Below are positions 9,438 to 16,920 of a DNA stretch of 20,000 nucleotides, piece by piece (the first letter of the stretch is position 1; each line of letters begins with the position of its first letter). Below the pieces are notes generated by a model. That model saw only the letters and a list, made by a program, of their open reading frames with translations, was not told the DNA's origin and ran no database searches. Location of the stretch: positions 420,001 through 440,000 of the forward strand of contig NW_026728905.1 in assembly GCF_030272615.1 (NCBI RefSeq), given 5' to 3'. This DNA is from Cryptomeria japonica. Taxonomy: Eukaryota > Streptophyta > Pinopsida > Cupressales > Cupressaceae. The position numbers and the translations under genes were made by a program.

Positions 9438-9451
9438 CTCCCCTATATAAA
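9438..9451 (-). promoter_or_regulatory. Promoter-like element 13 (157-bp family), most distal
   Basis: TATATA at 9444-9449, followed by one extra A (TATATAAAG on the + strand). The second hairpin at 9388-9409 reads GTGC / GCAC where most copies read GCGC / GCGC, a compensatory C-G to T-A change. In the minus-strand model this is the promoter farthest from 18S. Confidence 0.42.
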
Positions 9452-9512
9452 GCTATTTGTCCGATTCTCATACGTGTAGTCTGCAGCAGCGATTAGGACA
9501 TCGACCCCAACT

Positions 9513-9700
9513 TCCGAATTCGTTTGCATTGACCGCACCAAAGGTGCACGCCTTGGTGTGCACCTTGGAGTGCACTTTGGTGCTCACCTCGGTGCACACT
9601 TTGGTGTGCACCTCGGTGTGCACCAAAGGTGCGCACCTTGGAGCGCACCAAAGGTGTACACTTTGGAGCGCACCACATAGGGTCTTTGAGAGGTTGGCGC
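9513..9700. repeat. Short GTGCAC / GGTGTGCACC repeats
   Basis: Units of about 20 bp alternate CCTTGGTGTGCACC, CTTTGGTGCTCACC and CTTGGAGCGCACC. GGGTCTTTGAGAGGTTGGCGC at about 9678 is a last remnant of the 157-bp unit, but it runs into the G-rich array instead of a TATATA element. This is a transition zone with no gene. Confidence 0.8.
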
Positions 9701-10421
9701 AGTGCGCACACCAAGGTGGGTGTTGAGGTGCGTGCCGAGGTGGGTGGGTGCTAGGGTGCGCTCCATGGTGGGTGCCAGGGTGGGTGCGTGCTAGGGTGGA
9801 TTCCAAAGAGGGTCATAGGGTGGGTGCCAAGGTGGGTTGGTGATATAGTGGGTTCAAAGGTGGGTACTAGGGTGGGTTCCAAGGTGGGTCACAAGTTGGG
9901 TGCCAGGATGCGTGGGTGTTAGGTTGGGTGCCAAGGTGGGCTCCTGCGTGGGTGGGTGCTAGGGTGGGTTTCAAGGTGGACGCGAGGGCGGGTGCCAAGG
10001 TGGGTAACAAGTTGGGTGTTAGGATGGGTGAGTGCTAGAGTGGGTGCCAAGGTGGGTGGGTGCTAAGGTGGATGCCAAGGTGGTTCACAGGGTGGGTGGG
10101 TTCTAGGGTGAGTTCCAAGGTGGGTCACAGGTTTAGTGCTAGGGTGCGTGTCAAGGCGGGTGTCGAGGTGCCTGGGTGCTAGGGTGTGGATGCCAATGTG
10201 GGTCATAGGGTGGGTACTAGGGTGGGCTGCAATGTGGGTGCCAAGGTGGGTAACATGCTCGGTTGGTTCTAAATTGGGTGTCAGGGTGGGTGTGCACCCA
10301 CCTTGCCCGAGGTGGGTGCCAAGGTGCCAGTGTGGGTGGGTGCTAAGGTGGATGCCAAGGTGGGTGAGAAGGTGGGTGATAGGTTGAGTGGTAGGATGGG
10401 TGGGTGCCAAGATGGGTCACA

Positions 10422-10440
10422 GGGTGGGTGCAAGGGTGGG
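10422..10440 (+). other. Canonical G-quadruplex motif
   Basis: Four GGG runs with loops of 1, 5 and 1 nt (GGGTGGGTGCAAGGGTGGG). Confidence 0.6.
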
Positions 10441-11352
10441 TAGGTGCTAGGGTTGGTGTCAGGGTGGGTGGGTGCTAGGTTGGGTTCCAAGGTGGGTGCG
10501 AGGGTGAGTGTCAAGGTGGGTCACAGGTTAGGTGCTAGGATGGGTGAGTGCTAGGGTGCAAAGGTGCCAGGGTGGGTGCTAGGATGGGTCGATGCTAGGG
10601 TGAGTGGCAAGGTGGGTCCACAAGTGTCAAGGTGGGTGCCGAGGTGGGTGCCAACTTGGGTTCCAAGGTGGGTGCCAAGTGGGCGACTGCTATGGTGGAT
10701 GCCAAGGTGGGTCACGGGGTGGGTGCCAAGTTGCTAGGTTGTGTTCCAAGGTGGGTGCCAACGTGGCTGCTAGGGTGCGTGGGTTAAAGGGTGTGTCACA
10801 ACGTGGGTGCCAGGATGGGTGCGCACCCACACTGGCCAAGACGGGTGCAAGGTTGGGTTCCAAGCCCGGTCACAGGCTGGGTGCTAGGATGGGTGGGTGC
10901 CAAGGTGGGCACCAGGGTGGGTGCACCCACCCTGGCCAAGGTGGGTCACGGGGTGGGTCCTAGGGTGGGTAACAGGGTGGGTACTAAGGTGCGTGCCAAG
11001 GTGGGTCATGGGGTGGGTGCCAAGGTGGGCACCAGGGTGGGTGTGCACCAACCCTAGCCAGGGTAGGTCACGGGGTGGTTGTCGGGGTGGGCGTCAAGGA
11101 GCCAAGGTGGGTGGCAAGTAGCCAAGTTGCGTGCCAAGGTGGGTGTCGGGGTGGGTGCCAAGGATCCAAGGTGGGTGCCAAGGAACCAAGGTGGGTGTCT
11201 GGGTGGGTGCCGAGGTGGGAGCCAGGGTGGGTCCCAAGGTGAGTGCAAAGGTGGGTGCCAGGGTCAAGGTGAGTGCCAATGTGGGTTCCAAGGTGCCAGG
11301 GTCAGGGTGAGTGCCAATGTGGGTTCAAAGGTGCTAAGTTGGGTGCGAGGTT

Positions 11353-11371
11353 GGGTGCGAGGGTGGGTGGG
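11353..11371 (+). other. Canonical G-quadruplex motif, copy A
   Basis: Four GGG runs with loops of 5, 1 and 1 nt, about 800 bp upstream of 5S copy A. The same motif recurs at 17388-17406. Confidence 0.6.
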
Positions 11372-11440
11372 TGCCAAGGTGTGCTAGGTGGAAGCCCGGG
11401 TGGGTCGGCATCCCATGGGTGTCGAGTTGGGTGCCTGATG

Positions 11441-11815
11441 GGTGCTTCTTGTCAAGTTTTAGTCGTCGGGACTCATTTCGAGCCTTAGAGGTCGTTTCTT
11501 GTCCGGTTGCCCTGTCTTCGACCTGGGAACCCAATTTTGGTCCTCGGGTCCCATTTTTTTTTGTCTCGCATCCCACTTTTGGCCTGTGGCCTTTTCGGGG
11601 TCGATTCTCGTTTTGGGCATCAGAGCATGTTTCTTCTCCTAAAACCCAATATTTGTTTATTAAGTCTCGGAACACATTTTTGTTCTCGTGGACCCATCAT
11701 GGGTCTTGGAACGCATTTGTGGTCCTTGGGTCCCATTTTGCATCCCGAAACTTGTGTTTTGGTGCTTGATCCCTATTTTGGGTGCCCACCTTGCACCAAG
11801 TGCGCACCCGGGGCA
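11441..11815. other. T-rich 5S upstream spacer, copy A
   Basis: Base composition changes sharply from G-rich to T-rich. Degenerate blocks such as GGTCCTCGGGTCCCATTTT, GTCTCGCATCCCACTTTTGG, GTCTCGGAACACATTTTTG and GTCTTGGAACGCATTTG show an old tandem repeat of about 20-40 bp. Several overlapping frames are open on both strands, but none has a recognisable domain or a separate origin. No RNA gene is seen. Confidence 0.6.
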
Positions 11816-12149
11816 AACCGAGCGCCTTGGTGCACCGGGGCAAGATCGAGCGTGCACCCGAGGCGCCCCGAACATGCACCAAGGTGCACTCGGCCCACAT
11901 GTGAGCGCAGGTCGTTGCGCCCGAGGTGGTGTGTGGGCACCGCGTTGCAGACGGGACACTGCACGCACACGACGCCCCGTCCAGGTGCACGCACGTAGGC
12001 CGGGCCGGGTGCACACCCGACGCCCTAGCAAGGTGAGCGCACCCGGGCAGGGCTCACACTTGGCGAACGGGGCGCACTTCGCGAGGGAGGGTGTGCACCT
12101 CGACGGGGGTGGGTGGCCGGGGTGGATTCGCACGTGGGTCGCGGTTTGC
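11816..12149. other. GC-rich spacer upstream of 5S copy A
   Basis: CpG-rich DNA with CACCCGAGGCGCCCCGA, GGTGCACTCGGCC and GCGCACCCGG blocks related to the downstream arrays. It shows no gene. The region is nearly identical at 17851-18184, apart from A12036 to C18071. Confidence 0.6.
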
Positions 12150-12177
12150 TAAGTACACACTGCGACAAGCTCATAAC
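12150..12177 (+). promoter_or_regulatory. Upstream Pol III promoter of 5S copy A
   Basis: Plant 5S genes use a TATA-like element near -28, a GC near -12 and a C at -1. Here TAAGTA lies at -28 to -23 (12150-12155) and C is at -1. GC appears at -9/-8 rather than -12. The match is partial. Confidence 0.45.
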
Positions 12178-12296
12178 GGGTGCGATCATACCAGCGTTAG
12201 TGCACCGGATCCCATCAGAACTCCGCAGTTAAGCGCGCTTGGGCCGGAGTAGTACTAGGATGGGTGACCTCCCGGGAAGTCCCGGTGTTGCACCCT
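12178..12296 (+). rRNA. 5S ribosomal RNA, copy A
   Basis: The 119-nt sequence is a full-length land-plant 5S rRNA, a component of the large ribosomal subunit transcribed by RNA polymerase III. GGGTGC at the 5' end pairs with GCACCC at the 3' end (helix I). CACCGGATCCCATCAGAAC (loop B-helix III area) is present. The internal control region is complete: A-box AGTTAAGCGCGCTTG (about nt 50-64), the intermediate element near nt 70, and C-box GGATGGGTGACCTCCCGG (about nt 81-98). Nucleotide 80 is A, which faces C96 in helix IV and does not pair; copy B has G80. The terminator is also weaker than in copy B. Copy A may therefore be a less active or decaying gene, though nothing in it is truncated. Confidence 0.97.
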
Positions 12297-12308
12297 TTCT
12301 TAGTTTTT
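12296..12308 (+). terminator. Interrupted Pol III terminator of 5S copy A
   Basis: The T run directly after the gene is broken by a C (TTTCTT). A second run of five T at 12304-12308 could serve as backup, giving 3' ends about 10 nt longer. Copy B has six uninterrupted T at the same place. Confidence 0.7.
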
Positions 12309-12747
12309 CGCCGGGCGTCGCAATGCTATTTGAATAAACCTTTTGCCCGTTTGCGTTCTCGTCGGGGCCGGGCCGGGCCGGGGTGCGCTGCCCGCACTAC
12401 CGCGCGCGCGGGGGGCGACACCGAGCGCGCACCCGAGGCGCCCCGAGCACACAGGCCACGGTGCAACCCGGGCGTTGTGCGCGCACCCCGGTGCGCCCGA
12501 GGTGCTGCGCGCGCACCCAGGTGAAATCGGTGTGCACCTCGGCCAGTGCGCGCTCGGTCGAGTCGCGCACGTTGGCCAAGGTGCACGGTGATGTTTCTTA
12601 CTCTAAGGTTCCGCACCAGACGCCCGGGACAGGTGAGCGAAGCTGGGCGGGGCCGGGTGCGCGGCCGGGGCAGGTGCACGCAGCTGGAGAGAGCTTTGGA
12701 GCACACCAGAGGTGCGCACCTTGGAGCACACTTCGGAGCGCACCAAT
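12309..12747. other. GC-rich spacer downstream of 5S copy A
   Basis: It begins CGCCGGGCGTCGCAATGC, then a short AT-rich bit, GGGCCGGGCCGGGCC and an alternating CGCGCGCGCG run near 12401. It continues with GCGCGCACC-type blocks. It shows no gene or RNA. The G run at 12410-12415 is one base shorter in copy B. Confidence 0.6.
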
Positions 12748-12860
12748 GATGCGCTCCATTCAAAAGTTTCCTGAAAAGGCAAAAAAAGTTGAGATTATAG
12801 AATTTCCCACTTGAGAGATTGTAAAAAAAAAAAATTTAAAATGAAGGAAACGCGGGTGCC
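12748..12860. repeat. AT-rich module 1 (variant form)
   Basis: It starts GATGCGCTCCATTC and has GAAAAGGCAAAAAAAG, a 12-A run and GGAAACGCGGGTGCC. It is diverged from the later modules in the centre but keeps both ends. It separates the 5S spacer from the GGTGCGCACC arrays. Confidence 0.8.
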
Positions 12861-13486
12861 AAGGTGTGCGCGCCCGGGTGCGCAGCCCAGCCAAGGTGTG
12901 CGCACCAAGGCGCCCACCCTGGCGAAGGTGCACGCAAGGTGCGCACCCGAGGCAAACCGGACAATTAACCCAACTTTCGACTTCGCGCGCACCTGCGCAC
13001 CTTGGAGCGCACTTCGGAGCGCTCCTTGTTGCGCACCAATCTTGGGCACCTCGGAGTGCACCATGGCGCCCACCAAGGTGCGCACCCGGGGCAAACCGAG
13101 CTCCGACTTCGTGCGCACCTTGGAGCGCACGAAAGGTGCGCACCATGGCGCCCACCAAGGTGCGCAGCCCAGCCAAGGCGTGCGCATCAAGGTGCGCACC
13201 CTGGCGAAGGTGCGCACCCGGGGCAAACCGAGCTCCGACTTCGTGCGCACCTTGGAGCGCACAAAGGGTGCGCAACCCAGCCAAGGTGTGCGCACCCCGG
13301 GCAAACCGAGCTCCGAATCGTGCGCACCTTGGAGCACACTTCGGAGCCCTCCTTGGTGCGCACCGATGTTGCGCACCTCGGAGCGCACCCGGGGAAAACA
13401 ATGCAATTAACCCGACTTTCGACTTCGTGGGCACCTCGGAGCGCTCTCGGGTTCGCACCTCGGAGCACACCGAGGTGCGCACCTTT
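12861..13486. repeat. Irregular GGTGCGCACC array, 5S-proximal
   Basis: Repeats are built from CACCCGGGGCAAACCGAGCT, CCGACTTCGTGCGCACC, TTGGAGCGCACTTCGGAGCG and CCCAGCCAAGGTG without a fixed period. The form CAAACCGAGCTCC separates it from the CAAACCGGGCTCC of the next array. AATTAACCCAACTTTCGACT at 12963 and a similar block near 13406 resemble the CCCCAACTTCCGA blocks of the promoter units. Frames of about 200 codons on both strands are repeat artefacts. Confidence 0.8.
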
Positions 13487-13535
13487 GATGCGCTGCCTTC
13501 ACCAATTTCCAGAAAAGGCAAGAAAACATTGAGAA
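13487..13535. repeat. AT-rich module 2 (truncated)
   Basis: It keeps GATGCGCTGCCTTCACCAAT and CCAGAAAAGGCAAGAAAAC, then breaks off into GGTGTGCGC. The second half, with the TTCCGTTTT arm, is missing. Confidence 0.75.
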
Positions 13536-14970
13536 GGTGTGCGCACCGAGGTGCCCACCCTGGCGAAGGTGCACGCGAGGTGCGCACCCGGGGCAAACCG
13601 GGCTCCGACTTCGTGCACGCCATGCTGCGCACCTTGGAGGGCCATGGTGCGCACCTTGGAGCACACTTCGGAGCGCTCAATGGTGCCCAACCCAGCCAAG
13701 GTGCCCACCGCGGCGAAGGTGCACGCGAGGTGCGCACCCGGGGCAAACCGGGCTCCGACTTCGTGCACGCCGCACCTTGGAGCACACTTCGGAGCGCTCC
13801 TTGGTGCGCACCAGGGCGCGCAACCCAGCCGAGGTGCCCACCCCGGCGAAGGTGCACGCGGGGTGCGCACCCGAGGCAAACCGGGCTCCGACTTCGTGCA
13901 CGCCATGGTGCCCACCGCGGCGAAGGTGCACGCGAGGTGCGCACCCGGGGCAAACCGGGCTCCGACTTCGTGCACGCCGCACCTTGGAGCACACTTCGGA
14001 GCGCTCCTTGGTGCGCACCAGGGCGCGCAACCCAGCCGAGGTGCCCACCCCGGCGAAGGTGCACGCGAGGTGCGCACCCGGGGCAAACCGGGCTCCGACT
14101 TCGTGCACGCCATGGTGCCCACCGCGGCGAAGGTGCACGCGAGGTGCGCACCCGGGGCAAACCGGGCTCCGACTTCGTGCACGCCGCACCTTGGAGCACA
14201 CTTCGGAGCGCTCCTTGGTGCGCACCATGGTGCCCACCAGGGCGCGCAACCCCGCCGAAGGTGCACGCGAGGTGCGCACCCGGGGCAAACCGGGCTCCGA
14301 CTTCGTGCACGCCGCACCTTGGAGCACACTTCGGAGCGCTCCTTGGTGCGCACCAGGGCGCGCAACCCCGCCGAAGGTGCACGCGAGGTGCGCACCCGGG
14401 GCAAACCGGGCTCCGACTTCGTGCACGCCATGGTGCGCACCAGGGTGCCCACCGCGGCGAAGGTGCGCACCCGGGGCAAACCGGGCTCCGACTTCGTGCA
14501 CGCCGCACCTTGGAGCACACTTCGGAGCGCTCCTTGGTGCGCACCAGGGCGCGCAACCCAGCCGAGGTGCCCACCCCGGCGAAGGTGCACGCGAGGTGCG
14601 CACCCGGGGCAAACCGGGCTCCGACTTCGTGCACGCCATGGTGCCCACCGCGGCGAAGGTGCGCACCCGGGGCAAACCGGGCTAGGACTTCGTGCACGCC
14701 GCACCTTGGAGCACACTTCGGAGCGCTCCTTGGTGCGCACCATGGTGCCCACCAGGCCGCGCAACCCAGCCAAGGTGTGCGCACCAAGGTGCACGCGAGG
14801 TGCGCACCCGGGGCAAACCGGGGTCCGGCTTCGTGCACGCCGCACCTTGGAGCACACATCGGGGCGCTCCCGGGTTCGCACCGGCGTTGCGCACCGTGGT
14901 GGGCACCTCGGAGCGCACCGTGGTGGGCACCTCGGAGCACACCAAGGTGGGCAGCGAGGTGCGCACCTTT
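13536..14970. repeat. 207-bp dimeric tandem array (133 + 74 bp)
   Basis: GGGCAAACCG anchors lie at 13591, 13741, 13874, 13948, 14081, 14155, 14283, 14399, 14474, 14607, 14670 and 14811. The 133/74 alternation gives a 207-bp higher-order unit. The long part carries CGCACCTTGGAGCACACTTC and the short part CATGGTGCCCACCGCGG. Because 207 is a multiple of three and stops are scarce, frames stay open for 330-720 codons on both strands, including a 726-codon one on the minus strand (12760-14940). Both strands are open at once, products are low-complexity and no domain is recognisable, so I do not call a gene. Confidence 0.92.
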
Positions 14971-15080
14971 GATGCGATGCCTTCACTAATTTCCATAAAA
15001 GGCAAAAGAAAACGAGATTTTAAAATTTCCGTTTTGAAAGATAGTGAGAAAAAGGGAATGCTGGTGCCATCTTGAGCCCG
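14971..15080. repeat. AT-rich module 3
   Basis: Full-length form: GATGCGATGCCTTCACTAAT, an A-rich stretch, GAGATTTTAAAATTTCCG, GATAGTGAGAAAAAGGGAA, then CCATCTTGAGCCCG. The inverted-repeat arm ACGGAA of the other modules is mutated to GGGAAT here. Confidence 0.82.
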
Positions 15081-15200
15081 CCCTGGTGCGCAGCCCAGCC
15101 AAGGTGTGCGCACCAAGGTGCCCACCCTGGCGAAGGTGCGCGCCCGGGCAATTAACCCAACTTCCAACTTCGCGCGCGCCAGGGTGGGAGCGCACCCAAC

Positions 15201-15292
15201 AACCGGGCCTGGGAAGAGCCAATGCGAGAAACCCCACCAAACGCTCTGACAAAAAAAGAGGGGGCGCTCCAGTAACCCCGCTTCGGAGCGCA
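15201..15292. repeat. 92-bp duplicated element, copy 1
   Basis: AACCGGGCCTGGGAAGAGCC begins a block that also contains GCGAGAAACCCCACCAAACG and a 7-A run. It recurs 469 bp later with about three differences. It is less repetitive than its surroundings and I do not recognise it. Confidence 0.85.
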
Positions 15293-15464
15293 CCCTGGGC
15301 AAACCCAGCCAGGGTGCCCACCCCGGCCAAGGTGCAGGCGAGGTGCGCACCCGGGGCAAACCGGGCTCCGACAACGTGCACGCCGCACCTTGGAGCACAC
15401 TTCGTAGCGCTCCCGGGTGCGCACCTCAGAGCACACCAAGGTGGGCAGCGAGGTGCGCACCTTT

Positions 15465-15575
15465 GATGCGCTGCCTTCACTAATTTCCAGAAAAGGCAAA
15501 AAAAAGAGGAGATTTTAAAATTTCCGTTTTGAAAGATAGTGAAAAAAACGGAACGCGGGTGCCATCTTGAGCCCG
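15465..15575. repeat. AT-rich module 4
   Basis: Full-length form with TTCCGTTTT and AAAACGGAA arms around GAAAGATAGTGAAA. Confidence 0.82.
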
Positions 15576-15669
15576 CCCGGGTGCACAGCCCAGGTAAGGT
15601 GCCCACCCTGGCAAAGGTGCGCACCCGGGCAATTAACCCTACTTCCGACTTCGTGCGCGCCAGGGTGGC

Positions 15670-15761
15670 AACCGGGCCTGGGAAGAGCCAATGCGAGAAA
15701 CCCCACCAAACGCTCCGACAAAAAAAGAGGCGGCGCTCCAATAACCCCGCTTCGGAGCGCA
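15670..15761. repeat. 92-bp duplicated element, copy 2
   Basis: Second copy of the 15201-15292 element. It differs at CTCCGAC (CTCTGAC), AGAGGCGG (AGAGGGGG) and CAATAACC (CAGTAACC). Confidence 0.85.
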
Positions 15762-15934
15762 GCCGGGGCAAACCCAGCCAAGGTGCCCACCCCGACGAAG
15801 GTGCACGCGAGGTGCGCACCCGGGGCAAACCGGGCTCCGACAACGTGCACGCAGCACCTTGGAGCACACTTCGAAGCACTCCCGGGTGCCCACCGGCGTT
15901 GCGCACCGTGGTGGGCAGCGAGGTGCGCACCTTT

Positions 15935-16044
15935 GATGCGCTGCCTTCACTAATTTCCAGAAAAGGCAAAAAAAAATGAGATTTTAAAATTTCCGTTTTG
16001 AAAGATAGTGAAAAAAACGGAACGCGGGTGCCATCTTGAGCCCG
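15935..16044. repeat. AT-rich module 5
   Basis: Full-length form with a 9-A run followed by TGAGATTTTAAAATTTCCG. Confidence 0.82.
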
Positions 16045-16289
16045 CCCTGGTGCGCAGCCCAGGCAAGGCATGCGCACCAAGGTGCCCACCCGCGGTGCAC
16101 ACCCGGGGCAAACCGGGCTCCGACTTCGTGCAGGCCGCACCTTGGAGCACACTTCGGAGCGCTCCTTGGTGCGCACCATGGTGCCCACCAGGGCGCACCC
16201 GGGGCAAACCGGGCTCCGACTTCGTGCACGCCGCACCTTGGAGCACACATCGGAGCGCTCCCAGGTTCGCACCAGCGTTGCGCACCTTT

Positions 16290-16400
16290 GATGCGCTGCC
16301 TTCACTAATTTCCAGAAAAGGCAAAAAAAAACGATATTTTAAAATTTCCGTTCTGAAAGATAGTGAAAAAAACGGAACGCGGGTGCCATCTTGAGCCCTT
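16290..16400. repeat. AT-rich module 6
   Basis: Full-length form. It has CGATATTTTAAAAT and TTCCGTTCTG, which breaks one pair of the inverted repeat. Confidence 0.82.
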
Positions 16401-16803
16401 CCTGGTGCGCAGCCCAGGCAAGTTGTGCGCACCAAGGTGCCCACCCTGGCGGAGGTGCGCGCCCGGGGCAAACCGGGCTCCGACTTCGTGCACTGCATGG
16501 TGCCCACCAAGGCGCGCAACCCAGCCAAGGTGCCCACCGCAGCGAAGGTGCACGCGAGGTGCGCACCCGAGGTGCACACCCGGGGCAAACCGAGCTCCGA
16601 CTTCGTGCACGCCGCACCTTGGAGCACACTTCAGAGCGCTCCTTGGTGCGCACCAGGGCGCGCAACCCAGCCAAGGTGCTCACCCCGGCGAAGGTGCACG
16701 CGAGGTGCGCACCCGGGGCAAGCCGGGCTCGGACTTCGTGCACGCCGCACCTTGGAGCACACATCGGAGCGCTCCCGGGTTCGCACCAGCATTGCGCACC
16801 TTT

Positions 16804-16920
16804 GATGCGCTGCCTTCACTAATTTCCAGAAAAGGCAAAAAAAAAAAAAAAACGAGATTTTAAAATTTCCGTTTTGAAAGATAGTGAAAAAAACGGAACG
16901 CGGGTGCCATCTTGAGCCCG
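16804..16920. repeat. AT-rich module 7, with a long A run
   Basis: The A tract has grown to about 17 bases near 16838-16852. Arms 16867-16875 and 16890-16898 form a perfect 9-bp inverted repeat with a 14-nt loop. This module directly precedes the 16958 junction. Confidence 0.82.

Larger units (their letters stand above)
8465..9512. repeat. 157-bp tandem family with six promoter-like elements
   Basis: TATATA recurs at 8596, 8753, 8910, 9067, 9287 and 9444. The steps are 157, 157, 157, 220 and 157 bp, and the 220-bp step carries an insertion at about 9150-9215 rich in GGTGCACGCC. The unit keeps GGTCTTTGAGGTTGG, the short hairpin, AGGGGAGTCGACCC, CCTCCCCTATATAAGC, ACATCGACCCCAACTT and GACTTCTTAA. 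It is a condensed version of the 311-bp unit without the CATCGGACCC blocks; 311 is close to twice 157. Confidence 0.92.
9701..11440. repeat. G-rich GGTGGGTGCC minisatellite
   Basis: About 1.7 kb is built from 10-11-bp variants of GGTGGGTGCCAA, GGTGGGTGCTAG and GGTGGGTCACAGG. Phase shifts freely and all copies point the same way, so the + strand is strongly G-rich. Many tracts can form G-quadruplexes. Open frames here (for example 10604-10963) code only Gly/Trp/Val/Arg or Pro/Thr/His strings and are not genes. Bases from 10923 onward belong to the 6,035-bp duplicated unit. Confidence 0.92.
10923..13965. repeat. Copy A of the long 5S-bearing direct repeat (period 6,035 bp)
   Basis: This segment repeats at 16958-20000 with an offset of 6,035 bp, falling to 6,034 after a one-G deletion near 12410-12415. 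By eye I find about eight substitutions (10974, 12036, 12257, 12299, 12686, 13029, 13874 and one near 13924) and two 1-bp indels in 3.04 kb, about 99.7% identity. It contains the end of the G-rich array, the T-rich spacer, a 5S gene, GC-rich spacer and the start of the 207-bp array. With 13966-16957 it makes one complete tandem unit. Confidence 0.95.
15081..16803. repeat. Composite units of 359-514 bp punctuated by AT-rich modules
   Basis: Module starts at 14971, 15465, 15935, 16290 and 16804 divide the region into four units of about 494, 470, 355 and 514 bp. Each holds a GCGCAGCCCAGGCAAG start, CACCCGGGGCAAACCGGGC blocks and CACCTTGGAGCACACTTCGG before the next module. The first two also carry a 92-bp element not seen elsewhere. 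Units differ by loss or gain of inner repeats. No gene is supported. Confidence 0.88.

Noticed and set aside
9701-11440. Interstitial telomere repeat, because of many TAGGGTGGG strings
   Set aside because: The plant telomere unit TTTAGGG never occurs in tandem; the basic unit is GGTGGGTGCC.
12760-14940. 726-codon open frame on the minus strand, and overlapping frames of 330-707 codons
   Set aside because: All lie in the 207-bp array, are open on both strands at once, give low-complexity repeats and show no domain. They are explained by a stop-poor unit whose length is a multiple of three.
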